Source: Atopobium minutum
GTDB lineage: Bacteria > Actinomycetota > Coriobacteriia > Coriobacteriales > Atopobiaceae
Assembly (NCBI GenBank): GCA_900105895.1
Contig: FNSH01000002.1
Coordinates: forward strand, 1 to 64,000
Reading direction: 5' to 3'
DNA: 64,000 nucleotides
A program made the translations under genes and the position numbers. The notes under the pieces are model-generated. The model searched no databases and was not told the origin of the DNA. It saw only the letters and a list, made by a program, of their open reading frames with translations. Shown piece after piece: positions 52,551-62,171 of the stretch (within the stretch, counting starts at the first letter, position 1; every line of letters starts with the position of its first letter).

Positions 52551-53753
52551 TTATGCATGCTGGGCAATAATCTCATCACACAGGGTAAGAGCAGAGGCAC
52601 AGACGCCATCCATATCGTAATAGCGGTACTCTGCCAAACGACCTGCGGGATGGAAGTTTACCAAACCACGCACACGGTCACGATACTGTTCATACAAAGC
52701 GCGGGTATTATCCTGCAAAATTGCATAATACGGAGTCTCTCCACTACCTGGCTCAAAGGCCTTGGAATACTCACGCATAATGGTGGTCTTACCAGGAACA
52801 ACTTGACCAGTCATGTTCTTAAACTCGGTAATGCGCGTAAAGTCCTCAGAGGTGGTGTAATTAACCGTGCCGACGGGCTGGAACTGATCCATATCCAAGG
52901 TTTCAAACTGCATGTCCAAGGTACGATACGGCAGGCCGCCCAGATCTAGATCAAACAGCTCATCCAAAGGACCGGTATAAATGACCTCGCCACCATAGGG
53001 ACGCTCACGGACCTCCACATTTGTCTCGGTAACCGTAAGAATGTCACGCACATCTACGTTGAGAAATACGTCAATCAAGTCGTGATCTAACATGTGCTCA
53101 AATAGCTTGGTGTAGCCCTGAGCAGGCATGCCCTGGTAGGGAGCCTGAGGGAAATACCTGTCATCGTCACCCACAAAGATGGGTACGCGACCAGTAATGG
53201 ATTTATCAATTTGATCAGGCGTTTTACCCCACTGCTTCATGGTGTAGTACAGAAAAACGTTCTCATAAACATAGTCCGCTACTTCTGCAAGCTCATCATC
53301 ATTCTTGTCGCGCAGCTCCATGATGGGAACCTTTTTGTTCTCTCCAAAGGTAGCTACGAGTTTTTGATACAGGCGCTCGCCCTTCTCATCACCAAAGGCA
53401 AGCTTAAGCGAAGTGTGATTAAAGGGAACAGGCATGAGCGTGCCGTGAATGTTTGCTAATACCTTGTGGTCGTAATCCGTCCACTCAGTAAAGCGAGAAA
53501 GGAACTGATGAACGCGGCTGTTAAACGTATGATAAATATGGGGACCATACTTGTGAACCAAAATACCGGCGGCATCCTCATAATCGTAGGCATTGCCAGC
53601 AATGTGATCACGACGCTCAATAACGGCAACTTTGTATCCGCAGGCTTCAGCCAACCTACGCGCGCAGGTAGCCCCAGCAAAACCGGCGCCTACAACCAAA
53701 ACATCGTAAGAATCAGCGCTAAAAGTAGCAGGTAATCCATACTCACAGTTCAT
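52551..53753 (-). CDS. glf: UDP-galactopyranose mutase
   Basis: A 400-residue flavoenzyme that interconverts UDP-galactopyranose and UDP-galactofuranose. The FAD-binding motif is DVLVVGAGFAGATCARRLAE-like (residues 18-36); HKYGPHIYHTF, the FNHTSLKLAFG segment and YTKLFEHML follow the family order. Length is normal. GGGGAGG precedes the start. It is the first gene of a two-gene operon with a glycosyltransferase and supplies activated galactofuranose. Confidence 0.95.
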   Translation of the reverse strand: MNCEYGLPATFSADSYDVLVVGAGFAGATCARRLAEACGYKVAVIERRDHIAGNAYDYEDAAGILVHKYGPHIYHTFNSRVHQFLSRFTEWTDYDHKVLANIHGTLMPVPFNHTSLKLAFGDEKGERLYQKLVATFGENKKVPIMELRDKNDDELAEVADYVYENVFLYYTMKQWGKTPDQIDKSITGRVPIFVGDDDRYFPQAPYQGMPAQGYTKLFEHMLDHDLIDVFLNVDVRDILTVTETNVEVRERPYGGEVIYTGPLDELFDLDLGGLPYRTLDMQFETLDMDQFQPVGTVNYTTSEDFTRITEFKNMTGQVVPGKTTIMREYSKAFEPGSGETPYYAILQDNTRALYEQYRDRVRGLVNFHPAGRLAEYRYYDMDGVCASALTLCDEIIAQHA

Positions 53754-53832
53754 GTTTATCCTCCCCTAGGCCAACTGGCCCGCAGGCTCAAAAAAAGCGA
53801 GTGTGGGATGATCCCACATCTCGATCGTATGG

Positions 53833-53867
53833 TTGATTTTATCACGTGTGTCTATAATGGTGACACA
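53833..53867 (+). promoter_or_regulatory. Promoter with inverted repeat upstream of pta
   Basis: A consensus TATAAT (53853-53858) lies inside an inverted repeat TGTGTC-N9-GACACA (53847-53867). A possible -35 TTGATT is at 53833-53838 with a short 14-base spacer. The arms closely bracket the -10, suggesting repression. The leader to the ATG is about 85 bases. Confidence 0.5.
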
Positions 53868-53952
53868 TCGTGTAAAACGTCCGTTGGTTGTGCATAATCG
53901 CTCCGGCGCTCGACTGCACGAGTATGTCGTAGATTTTTGGGAGGGGTTTTGC

Positions 53953-54930
53953 ATGAGTGATTTTCTCAATCGCATGAAAGCTGCAGCAAAAGCAGACAAA
54001 AAGACTATCGTGTTGCCCGAGGGTGAAGATCCACGCACCCTCGAGGCAGCCCGCATGATTGTGGATGAGGGCATTGCCAACCTTGTTATTTTGGGCAATC
54101 CTGACAAAATTACCATTGATGGTGTTACGGTCATTGATCCTATGAACTCTGAGAAGCACGAGGCATACTCACAAAAATTTGCTGAGCTGCGCGCTAAAAA
54201 GGGTGTCACCATTGAGCAGGCTCGCGCACAGATTAACGACGCCACCTACTTTGGCACCATGATGGTAAAGATGGGTGATGCTGACGGTCTGGTTTCTGGC
54301 GCATGCCACTCCACAGCAGATACCCTGCGTCCTGCACTGCAAATTCTTAAAACCGCCCCCGGCACTAAGCTTGTCTCGGCCTTCTTTATTATGTGTACCG
54401 ATACCAGCGAGTTTGGTGAAAACGGTACCGTCCTCTTTGCAGACTGCGGCCTGAACATTGCTCCTACCGCCAACGAGCTTGCAGAGATTGCAGCGGCATC
54501 TGCCAACTCTTGGAAGACCTTCATGTCTGATGAGCCTCGTGTGGCCATGCTCTCCTACTCCACTATGGGTTCTGCTGGTGGAGAAACTGCAAAGAAGGTC
54601 CAGGAAGCTACCGCCATTGTTAAGGAAGCCTATCCTCACTTGGCAGCAGATGGTGATTTGCAACTTGATGCGGCTTTGGTACCCAGCGTGGCCGCACTTA
54701 AGGCTCCCAACTCAAAGGTTGCTGGCAAGGCTAACGTCTTAGTCTTCCCCACGCTTGAGGCGGGCAATATTGGCTACAAACTGGTACAGCGTTTTGCCCA
54801 TGCACAAGCTTACGGCCCCATCCTTCAGGGTATTGCCAAGCCTGTCAATGACTTGTCTCGCGGCTGCTCTGCAGCAGACATTGTAGGCGTTGTTGCTATT
54901 ACTGCAGCTCAAGCCCAAATGGCAGAGTAA
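53953..54930 (+). CDS. pta: Phosphate acetyltransferase
   Basis: A 325-residue enzyme converting acetyl-CoA and phosphate to acetyl phosphate. Start 53953 (MSDFLNRMKAAAKADKK) has GGGAGGGG upstream; the earlier in-frame ATGs lie in the promoter. Family segments IVLPEGEDPRTLEAA, DGLVSGACHSTADTLRPALQ, MLSYSTMGSAGGE and NVLVFPTLEAGNIGYKLVQR are present. With ackA, about 0.9 kb further on, it forms the acetate/ATP pathway; the two genes are convergent rather than co-transcribed. Confidence 0.96.
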   Translation: MSDFLNRMKAAAKADKKTIVLPEGEDPRTLEAARMIVDEGIANLVILGNPDKITIDGVTVIDPMNSEKHEAYSQKFAELRAKKGVTIEQARAQINDATYFGTMMVKMGDADGLVSGACHSTADTLRPALQILKTAPGTKLVSAFFIMCTDTSEFGENGTVLFADCGLNIAPTANELAEIAAASANSWKTFMSDEPRVAMLSYSTMGSAGGETAKKVQEATAIVKEAYPHLAADGDLQLDAALVPSVAALKAPNSKVAGKANVLVFPTLEAGNIGYKLVQRFAHAQAYGPILQGIAKPVNDLSRGCSAADIVGVVAITAAQAQMAE

Positions 54931-54981
54931 TCAAAAGTAGCGTACGTCTTTTTGCTCTCATATAAGCGATAGCTCTCGAGA

Positions 54982-55026
54982 AACTCCGGATGCCTGGCAG
55001 CAAACCTATGCATTCGGAGTTTTTTA
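54982..55026 (+). terminator. Intrinsic terminator after pta
   Basis: Arms AACTCCGGATGC and GCATTCGGAGTT pair over 12 positions with one G.T, followed by six T. Confidence 0.85.
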
Positions 55027-55165
55027 CAGGTTCGTTTTTGTATAAGTTCATACCTGTGATACCAGTGAGCGCTAAATTTTGACTGTGCCGTACACATTGA
55101 TACACAAACGTATAGAATAGTGCAGCTATTTGTATCACGTAAAAAAGAAAGGGTGACTTACTTAC

Positions 55166-55732
55166 ATGGATATCACTTCTTTGGTATTTCAGTTCAATGC
55201 TAGCAAGCCACTTTCTCAAGAGCTGAGCATCGCATTGGCACAACCGACTGACGTCGATCAAATTATGGATACCATCACTGCAGCACGTGCTATTATGCGT
55301 GCTAACAATAACTTTGCACAATGGACGAGTGAATACCCTTCCCGCGAGCTTATCATCCAAGATATTGCTGCTCACCGTGGTCTTATCTGTGTAGACGCAA
55401 GCCACAAAGTAGTTGGATATATGGTTATATTCTTTACCCCAGAACCAACCTACGCCTCCCTCGATGGGAGCTGGCTGAACGATACTGATCCCTATCTAAC
55501 CGTTCATCGAATCGCTGTACGTCAATCCGGTTTAGGCGTTGGCCGCATGTTGATGCAGTTTGCCATGAGCTGTGGTTTGAGTGTTCGCGCAGATACCCAT
55601 GAGGTTAATACACCCATGCGCACGCTCTTGAAAAAGCTTGGCTTTTCTGAATGTGGCACCATCATTATTGACGATGGCACTCCTCGCATTGCTTATCAGT
55701 GGATGCCTCATACCAGCTTTGATGCTGCGTAG
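55166..55732 (+). CDS. GNAT-family N-acetyltransferase
   Basis: A 188-residue acetyltransferase. The acetyl-CoA site is in VHRIAVRQSGLGVGRMLMQ, followed by ADTHEVNTPMRTLLKKLGFSECG. The N terminus (1-20) is an unusual extension before ALAQPTDVDQIMDTI. It lies between pta and ackA but is not in an operon with either. The substrate is unknown; protein or small-molecule amines are possible. Confidence 0.9.
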   Translation: MDITSLVFQFNASKPLSQELSIALAQPTDVDQIMDTITAARAIMRANNNFAQWTSEYPSRELIIQDIAAHRGLICVDASHKVVGYMVIFFTPEPTYASLDGSWLNDTDPYLTVHRIAVRQSGLGVGRMLMQFAMSCGLSVRADTHEVNTPMRTLLKKLGFSECGTIIIDDGTPRIAYQWMPHTSFDAA

Positions 55733-55741
55733 CAACAAATA

Positions 55742-55775
55742 AAGCCCTAACAACAGCGGTGTGTTGTTAGGGCTT
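55742..55775. terminator. Bidirectional terminator between GNAT gene and ackA
   Basis: A 14-bp perfect stem AAGCCCTAACAACA/TGTTGTTAGGGCTT with a GCGGTG loop. The minus strand continues TTATTTG, so it serves ackA best, and the convergent gene as well. Confidence 0.88.
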
Positions 55776-55814
55776 ATCTATGCAATAAAAAGACAACGCT
55801 GCCGACAAAAACAA

Positions 55815-56993
55815 TTAGTTGCCCAAAAGATCCTCTACATCCATGGCAATCATGAGCTCTTCGTTGGTAGGAATGACCAAGACCTTAATAGCACTATCCT
55901 CGGTGGAAATAACGCGAGGCTCGCCAGAACGAACCGCATTAGCCTGCTCATCCAGCTTGACGCCCAACCATTCCAGCTCTCGAGCAACACCAAGACGCAT
56001 AATATCGGAGTTCTCACCAATACCGGCAGTAAACACCATAGTGTCAAAACCGTGCATAGACTGAGCCATCTCGGCAATAAGTTGAGAAGTGCGGTAGTAG
56101 AACATCTCTAGGGCAAGCTCACAGTTTTTATCGCCACGAGCAGCACCCTGTTCAATATCGCGAGAATCAGAAGAAACGACAGAGAGCGCAGCCAAACCAG
56201 ACTTTTTGTTCATCATGGTATCTACTTCATCAACGCTATAGCCGCCAACACGCTGAAGATAAAATACAGTTGCAGGATCTACCGTACCGGTACGGGTACC
56301 CATAATAAGACCATCAAGAGGAGTAAGGCCCATGGTGGTATCCATAACGTGCCCGTCCTCAATCGCGGCCAAAGAAGCACCTGAACCAAGATGGCAGCTT
56401 ACCAGCTTGTGGACCTTGTCGCCCAAAAGCTCATGCGCGGTGCGCCAAATAAAACGATGAGAGGTACCGTGAGCACCATACTTGCGAATATGCAGCTTAT
56501 CTACCACATCGCGGGGCAGCGCATAACGCCAGGCCTTCTCGGGCATGTTGTAGTGGAATGACGTGTCTGCAACAATGACGTTGCCAATGGAAGGAAACAT
56601 CTCGCGACAAATCTCGATAACATCTGCCTCGGCATAGTTGTGCAAAGGTGCCAAAGGTGCTACCTCGCGCACCCATGCCAGCGTTTCTTCCGTTACAACC
56701 TTAGACTCAGGAAAATACCAACCGCCCTGAACTACGCGGTGACCAATGCCCTCAATCTTGTTGGTATCAAAGCCTGCTTTATCAAGAATATCAAATACGT
56801 ACTTAACGGCAACCTTATGGTCTGGTAATGCTACCTCAAGCTTTGATTTAACACCCTGCTCCTCATGACCAATAAATGAGTCATTGATGCCAATACGCTC
56901 ACAATTGCCTTTTGCGTACACCTCATGCGTGGTGGTATCCAGCAGCTGATACTTAAGCGATGAGCTACCTGCATTGATAACCAGAACGTTCAT
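55815..56993 (-). CDS. ackA: Acetate kinase
   Basis: A 392-residue cytosolic kinase that makes ATP from acetyl phosphate. It begins MNVLVINAGSSSLKYQLLD, and has GHRVVQGG, DTSFHYNMP, HLGSGASLAAIEDG and TAGIGENS, all characteristic. Start 56993 has TTAGGAG upstream. It forms the second step after pta. It may have its own promoter in the 118-base gap after the HIT gene. Confidence 0.97.
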   Translation of the reverse strand: MNVLVINAGSSSLKYQLLDTTTHEVYAKGNCERIGINDSFIGHEEQGVKSKLEVALPDHKVAVKYVFDILDKAGFDTNKIEGIGHRVVQGGWYFPESKVVTEETLAWVREVAPLAPLHNYAEADVIEICREMFPSIGNVIVADTSFHYNMPEKAWRYALPRDVVDKLHIRKYGAHGTSHRFIWRTAHELLGDKVHKLVSCHLGSGASLAAIEDGHVMDTTMGLTPLDGLIMGTRTGTVDPATVFYLQRVGGYSVDEVDTMMNKKSGLAALSVVSSDSRDIEQGAARGDKNCELALEMFYYRTSQLIAEMAQSMHGFDTMVFTAGIGENSDIMRLGVARELEWLGVKLDEQANAVRSGEPRVISTEDSAIKVLVIPTNEELMIAMDVEDLLGN

Positions 56994-57111
56994 GTATTCT
57001 CCTAAACGATCAATACCTAATGTGCTTGCTGTACAAAAATTGCAACTCTTCAATAATACGACCAACACAGCACAATGACACACACGTGGATGAGTTTAAA
57101 TTAAAAAACCG

Positions 57112-57450
57112 CTAAGCAAGCTGATCCGATAAACGCTTGCCGCCCAAAACATGCCAATGAAGGTGATTAACCGTTTGACCAGCATCCGCGCCCACATTGG
57201 TAAGCACGCGAAAACCGCTGTCTTTAATACCGGTGCGCTGCACAACTTGCTCGACGCACTCCACCATGGCCATAAGCGTTTGAGCATCCACTCCATCAAG
57301 CAGGTTGTCATGATGAGCTTTAGGCACTACCAGTACGTGTACTGGAGCCAAAGGAGAGGCATCAGCAAAGGCAGCTGCCAGTTCATTTTGATATACCATT
57401 GTGGTTGGAATCTCGCCCTTGGCAAGCTTGCAAAAAATACAATCACTCAT
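57112..57450 (-). CDS. HIT-family nucleotide hydrolase (HinT-like)
   Basis: A 112-residue protein with the histidine triad HLHWH at residues 96-100 and the zinc-binding Cys4/Cys7 (CIFC). HinT proteins hydrolyse AMP-lysine-type phosphoramidates. Length is normal. AAGGGG precedes the start. It lies after xseB in the same direction, with a 33-base gap. Confidence 0.93.
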   Translation of the reverse strand: MSDCIFCKLAKGEIPTTMVYQNELAAAFADASPLAPVHVLVVPKAHHDNLLDGVDAQTLMAMVECVEQVVQRTGIKDSGFRVLTNVGADAGQTVNHLHWHVLGGKRLSDQLA

Positions 57451-57483
57451 GACTACCCCTTCTTATTTGATTGTTTGAATACT

Positions 57484-57750
57484 CTATTCGTTGATAAACG
57501 CGGTCGAAGGCGCAGCGGTGGTATCAGGCGCAGCGGCTGCAGAAGCATCTAACAATACCTGTACGCGCTGCTCAGCATGCGCAAGACGTTCACGTAAATC
57601 ATTGAGAAGCTCGACGCCTCGGTTGTATTTCTCAAGCGCTACCTCAAGCTCAAGGTCACCGCTTTCGAGCGAGCGTACAATCTGCTCAAGCTCGATATTA
57701 GCCTCTTTAAAGCTCAAATCCTTAAGAGGAGTTACCTGCGTCTGATCCAT
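57484..57750 (-). CDS. xseB: Exodeoxyribonuclease VII small subunit
   Basis: An 88-residue helical protein with LSFKEANIELEQIVRSLESGDLELEVALEKYNRGVELL, the XseB signature. Small subunits bind along the long helix of XseA to form exonuclease VII, which degrades single-stranded DNA in both directions. Its start is two bases after the xseA stop, with AGGAG inside xseA. The C-terminal 20 residues are Ala-rich. Confidence 0.95.
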   Translation of the reverse strand: MDQTQVTPLKDLSFKEANIELEQIVRSLESGDLELEVALEKYNRGVELLNDLRERLAHAEQRVQVLLDASAAAAPDTTAAPSTAFINE

Positions 57751-57752
57751 CT

Positions 57753-59108
57753 TTACTTCTCCTGTTCCATGGAAGTTTTGTTTTGTGTCTGGGTAACCAC
57801 CACATCCAGCTGGCCCTTATTTAACAAAACACTTAATTGATCATTGGGGCAAACATGGCTGGCATCACGCACCACTGCACCCGACGGTGTCCGCACAATG
57901 GAATAACCACGAGAAAGCACGTTGAGTGGAGAAAGCGCCTGTAAGGATGCAGCTTGACGATCTAATGCTAGGGCATACGGACGAGTCATGCGAGCAGCTG
58001 CACCGGTAAGACGCCCACTGAGTACTCCCACATCATGCAAGCGACGCTCCACAATGCGTGGCAGCGCATCCATTAAACGCTGCTCCGTTTGCATCAGAGC
58101 ACTGACCCTATCGTCCACTAAAGAGCTTGGATCGATAAGACAACGATGCTTTGCAAGGGCATCAAGATGGGTTTTCTCGATAGACAAGCGATTTTGCATA
58201 GCAAGCGCTGCACGATTAGCAGACGCATCCACTACACCTCTGGCAGTGGCCACTATGGTGGACATAGTCTGCACCAAACGCTCCTGCCTCATGTTGACGG
58301 CGGCCACAATCTCCGAAAGAGCAGGTGCCACACTTTCTGCTGCAGCGGTTGGCGTAGACGTACGACGATCAGACACCATGTCACAAATGGTTACATCGGG
58401 CTCATGTCCTATGCCAGTGATTACCGGAACAGGACACGCAGCAACTGCACGGGCCAGCGCCTCATCATTAAAGCACATCAGATCCTCGTAGGACCCGCCG
58501 CCGCGCACCAGCAAGATGCAATCCGGTTGCGCTGCAGCAGCAACCTCCAATGCGTGAATAATGGTTTGCGCTGCCGTAGCGCCCTGAACAGCACAGCCAG
58601 CACACAGCAACTCTACCAATGAATTACGGCGCGACAGCGTACGACGTACGTCTTCAATGACGCTACCGGAAAGTGAGGTAACAACGGCTACACGCGTACA
58701 AAAGAGGGGAATTTTGCGTTTGCGGGCACTATCCATCAACCCCTCTGCCTCGAGCTTTTTTGCAAGCGCAGCCACCTGCTGGCGCAACAGTCCTTCTCCA
58801 GCTACCGTAAGCGTTTTTGCTTTAAAGCTCAGCTTTCCGGAAGCCTCATACACATCAAAGGAGCCCGTCATTTGGATTTTAAGGCCATCTTCCAAATCAA
58901 AACCAGCAGCAGCGTAAATGCCACGCCACACAATAACGTCCATGGTGGCAGAAGCATCTTTGATTTGAAAATAGCAATGCCCGGAACGGCTGTTAGGCCC
59001 TCTAAAGCCAGAAACCTCACCGACAACAGTACATACAGGAATAGATCCCACTGCCATTTTGGCCTTATGTATAGCTTCCGAGACACTCAGAGTAGGTTCA
59101 TTATCCAT
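57753..59108 (-). CDS. xseA: Exodeoxyribonuclease VII large subunit
   Basis: A 451-residue catalytic subunit. An N-terminal OB fold (about 1-105, GEVSGFRGPNSRSGHCYFQIKD) binds DNA; the nuclease domain has VVTSLSGSVIEDV, ILLVRGGGSYEDLMCFNDE and GIGHEPDVTICDMVSDRR; a long helical region follows. Length is normal. It lies in an operon with the upstream zinc peptidase (nine-base gap) and downstream xseB. Confidence 0.96.
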   Translation of the reverse strand: MDNEPTLSVSEAIHKAKMAVGSIPVCTVVGEVSGFRGPNSRSGHCYFQIKDASATMDVIVWRGIYAAAGFDLEDGLKIQMTGSFDVYEASGKLSFKAKTLTVAGEGLLRQQVAALAKKLEAEGLMDSARKRKIPLFCTRVAVVTSLSGSVIEDVRRTLSRRNSLVELLCAGCAVQGATAAQTIIHALEVAAAAQPDCILLVRGGGSYEDLMCFNDEALARAVAACPVPVITGIGHEPDVTICDMVSDRRTSTPTAAAESVAPALSEIVAAVNMRQERLVQTMSTIVATARGVVDASANRAALAMQNRLSIEKTHLDALAKHRCLIDPSSLVDDRVSALMQTEQRLMDALPRIVERRLHDVGVLSGRLTGAAARMTRPYALALDRQAASLQALSPLNVLSRGYSIVRTPSGAVVRDASHVCPNDQLSVLLNKGQLDVVVTQTQNKTSMEQEK

Positions 59109-59117
59109 AGCAACACA

Positions 59118-59813
59118 CTAATCTCTCGAAGACCTTGAGAGCAGATACAGCAATTGCAACACAGAAACCAGCGCGGCTGCAACATAGGTAAGCGCGGCTG
59201 CAGTTAACACCTGTTTTGCGCCTCTCTCGGAAACCTCATCTAAACCAGATTCACCCGATGCGATATACGCTACCGCACGACGAGACGCATCAATCTCTAC
59301 AGGAAGCGTAACCAGATGGAATACCACAGATGCTGCAAACAGCGCGATTGCCAGCTGAACCAGACCCGTAAATTGAAGCATCACGCCTAAAAGAAATAGA
59401 TATATCCAAGTGTTAGAAGCAAACTGCACTACCGGCACTAAAGCCGAGCGAATCTTCATGGGCACATAGCCCTTTGCAAACTGCACCGCATGACCTGCTT
59501 CATGACACGCTACTGCGATAGAAGCAACTGAGCCACCCGTGCGATTGGCCTGTGAAAGATTAAGAACATTGGTGCGTGGATCAAAATTATCCGTGAGCTC
59601 ACCATCAATGGACTGAATTCCCACGTTAGAGGCACCGTTTACCTGCAACATATGACGTGCAACCTCTGCACCCGTACGTGAAGCATTGGCGTCCACACCT
59701 GACCAATAGGCGTAGGTTTTCTTGATATAGGCTTGCGTGCCCAAGCCTATAGCCGTGGACAGCAGCACCAAAAGAATATATGCAAAATCGCCACCAAAAA
59801 AGTAATACGGCAT
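59118..59813 (-). CDS. Neutral zinc metallopeptidase (YugP type)
   Basis: A 231-residue membrane-bound metallopeptidase. The zinc motif HEAGH is at residues 104-108 (VACHEAGHAVQFAKG); a likely third ligand is in VEIDASRRA. Hydrophobic segments are near 8-28, 125-170 and 205-225. The family (PF04298) is conserved but of unknown substrate. GAGAGGA precedes the start. It is the first gene of the xseA-xseB-HIT operon. Confidence 0.9.
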   Translation of the reverse strand: MPYYFFGGDFAYILLVLLSTAIGLGTQAYIKKTYAYWSGVDANASRTGAEVARHMLQVNGASNVGIQSIDGELTDNFDPRTNVLNLSQANRTGGSVASIAVACHEAGHAVQFAKGYVPMKIRSALVPVVQFASNTWIYLFLLGVMLQFTGLVQLAIALFAASVVFHLVTLPVEIDASRRAVAYIASGESGLDEVSERGAKQVLTAAALTYVAAALVSVLQLLYLLSRSSRD

Positions 59814-59940
59814 TATACGATCCTCTCAAACCAACTAGGGTAACCCAAACGGTAGTTCATAGGGCACTCCATACAAGTACGGTATATGTACCCAGATATA
59901 CACACCGTGCTCAAGGCAGCACTTTTGCTACAAATTTCTC

Positions 59941-61071
59941 CTACAGAAATTCGATATGGCCGTCTTTGACCGTAAGGCCCGTTTGCCCATCCAGCAGCGC
60001 TTGCAATTGCTTGCCTACCAAATCGTAGCGCCAGCCTTTAGACAATCTGGACGTATGAGGATGCGTGGCAAACTCATATAAATCATCACGTGTCGAGATA
60101 AGCTGCGTAGCTACGCCGCTTTTATCGGCAACCATACGAACCATGGCATACATCAGGTCAAGCACGCTTTCCATAGTGGATGAAGGGCGTGGCTTTTTCT
60201 GAATAGTGGGCATGTCTTGAGCTGGACAATGCAAGCCAGTCACTACCGCCTTGCAGATATCACTGCAGTCAAAGGAGGTGAGTTGCTCTGTTCCACGAAT
60301 ACGTTGTAGCTTGTGCATGCTTTGAGGAGCTAATTTACAAATTTCCACGATGGTCTCGTCAGACAATATCCATTTGCGTGGAACATCGCGCGCGCACGCC
60401 ATGGAATCGCGCCAGGCACACAGCTCACGTGCAAGAGCAAGCTGCTTGCGCGTTAACGAGTTGGAGCGCTTAAGACGACGATACGCCTCACGAGGATCCA
60501 CGTGCCAATGGCTGGGGTCACAAAACGCCTCGAACTCCGGCATCACCCAGGACAGGCGATTTTGCTTCACCAGAGACGTAATCATCTGGTCATAGATACC
60601 CGGCAAATACCGCACGTCATCCTCTGCATACTCCAGCTGTTCACTATCAAGGGGACGATATGACCAATCCGTAAGAGAGGCAGCTTTGGGTAGATGAACG
60701 CCCGTGTAAGCCTCCACCAAGGCACCATATCCGAGCTGCATGCGATAACCCAAAAAAGCCGCCGCAAGCTGCGTATCAAAAATGGGATGTGCAACCACGC
60801 CAAGCGTATGGTCAATAACCTCCATATCCTGGCTGCAAGCATGGAAAATCTTTACTACAGACTCATCTGCTAAAAGCTCTTTTACCGGTGTAAGGTCCTC
60901 AATGAGCAGCGGATCAATTGCTGCAGTTTCCTTGGCGGTTCCAATTTGGATCAAGCACAAGCGTGGATAAAAGGTTTTCTCGCGTAAAAATTCCGTATCA
61001 ACCGCCACGGCCTTCTCGGCACGAACACGGGCGATAAATTCCTCCATCTGGGAGAATTCTGAGATATACAT
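59941..61071 (-). CDS. rnd: Ribonuclease D
   Basis: A 376-residue 3'-5' exoribonuclease used in tRNA and other RNA 3' maturation. The DEDD motifs are VDTEF (Asp25, Glu27), KIFHACSQDMEV and LEYAEDDVRYL; the HRDC domain lies at about 205-285 (LARELCAWRDSMACARDVPRKWILSDETI). Start 61071 (MYISEFSQM) has GAGAGGA upstream. It stands alone, divergent from the lipid-kinase-like gene. Confidence 0.94.
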   Translation of the reverse strand: MYISEFSQMEEFIARVRAEKAVAVDTEFLREKTFYPRLCLIQIGTAKETAAIDPLLIEDLTPVKELLADESVVKIFHACSQDMEVIDHTLGVVAHPIFDTQLAAAFLGYRMQLGYGALVEAYTGVHLPKAASLTDWSYRPLDSEQLEYAEDDVRYLPGIYDQMITSLVKQNRLSWVMPEFEAFCDPSHWHVDPREAYRRLKRSNSLTRKQLALARELCAWRDSMACARDVPRKWILSDETIVEICKLAPQSMHKLQRIRGTEQLTSFDCSDICKAVVTGLHCPAQDMPTIQKKPRPSSTMESVLDLMYAMVRMVADKSGVATQLISTRDDLYEFATHPHTSRLSKGWRYDLVGKQLQALLDGQTGLTVKDGHIEFL

Positions 61072-61154
61072 TGATTCCTCTCGGCAACAAAAATCCTTCG
61101 CTAGTATCATAGCTAAGGTAAGGTGCTGAGGTATGCAGATGTGGGAGGATTTTG

Positions 61155-62132
61155 ATGCGTGCTCTTATCATCCACAATCAGATGTCTGGGTTTGGCTCAG
61201 ATGCAATTTACGAGTTTGAGCGAGCGTTGGTCAAGCAGGGTGATGAGGTTGTGCTGCGCATCCCCACCGCCGATTTTGTGCCCCAAGACGTCTTAGCGGA
61301 TGCGAATAACTTTGACATAGTTGTCCTATCGGGCGGCGACGGCACTATGGCATCGCTGTTATATTATCTCCGTAACACTACGATTCCTACCTGCGTATTT
61401 CCTTCTGGCACCTCTAATTTGTTGTTCCTTAATTTGGGGAATGCGCCCGACCCCGCTTCCATTGCCCTTGCCTGTCGCGCGCGCAAAACCATTACTGCAG
61501 ATTTAGGTGAAATGTCTTGGACTGACGAGAAGGGCGTGGAGCATACCAAGGGATTTTGTCTCATGTCCGGCCTGGGCTACGACGGTGAATTTATGCGAAT
61601 GGCAGCAGAAAACAAATCTGCCCTTGGCGAAGCAGCATACTTTGCTGCTGCGGTTAAAACGCTTAATCCCCAAGTATCACACTTTAGTATTACCGTTGAT
61701 GGCAAAACGTTTGAACGTGATGGCATTGCGTGTATCGTAGCCAACAATGCCATGATCCAGGGTGACATCAAAATCATTCCAGAAAACACCATGACCGATG
61801 GCTTGCTTGATGTCATGGTCCTTGAGGTTAACCAAACCGTTGAGCTGCTTCCTTCCGTGGTTGCCTCCATTCTTGATAAAACGGGCAAAGTGCTTGAGCG
61901 CCCCATGATTGAAAGCTTTAGAGGTAAAAACATCGAGGTGCAGGCACAAAATCCCATGGCTTTGCAAATTGATGGCGATCCTATGGCAGACAACATCACC
62001 AGCTATCACGCGCGGGTGCTCGAGAAGACCAATCGCTTAATCGTTGATGATGTCAGTTTTTATGCAAGCCAGGCAACACAGCCAGACAAAACCTTGCCCG
62101 AAGCAAAGGTTATTCCTAACCCCTTTACCTAG
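61155..62132 (+). CDS. Diacylglycerol kinase-family protein
   Basis: A 325-residue lipid or sphingosine kinase-like protein. The nucleotide motif GGDGTMASLL and the following PSGTSNLLFLNLG are present; in most family members the latter reads GT.ND. The C-terminal domain includes GDIKIIPENTMTDGLLDVMVLE and IDGDPM. It phosphorylates a lipid such as diacylglycerol or undecaprenol-type lipids. ATG 61155 has GGGAGGA upstream; TTG at 61152 is an alternative. The Asn/Asp change in the GT.ND motif is a mild oddity. Confidence 0.88.
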   Translation: MRALIIHNQMSGFGSDAIYEFERALVKQGDEVVLRIPTADFVPQDVLADANNFDIVVLSGGDGTMASLLYYLRNTTIPTCVFPSGTSNLLFLNLGNAPDPASIALACRARKTITADLGEMSWTDEKGVEHTKGFCLMSGLGYDGEFMRMAAENKSALGEAAYFAAAVKTLNPQVSHFSITVDGKTFERDGIACIVANNAMIQGDIKIIPENTMTDGLLDVMVLEVNQTVELLPSVVASILDKTGKVLERPMIESFRGKNIEVQAQNPMALQIDGDPMADNITSYHARVLEKTNRLIVDDVSFYASQATQPDKTLPEAKVIPNPFT

Positions 62133-62171
62133 AAGCTCCGCCCGCTTTTATCGACCAGTATCGGTCAGTAT

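Noticed and set aside
55078..55112. TTGACT and TATAGAAT as a promoter for the GNAT gene.
   Set aside because: The spacing does not fit any sigma-70 arrangement well.
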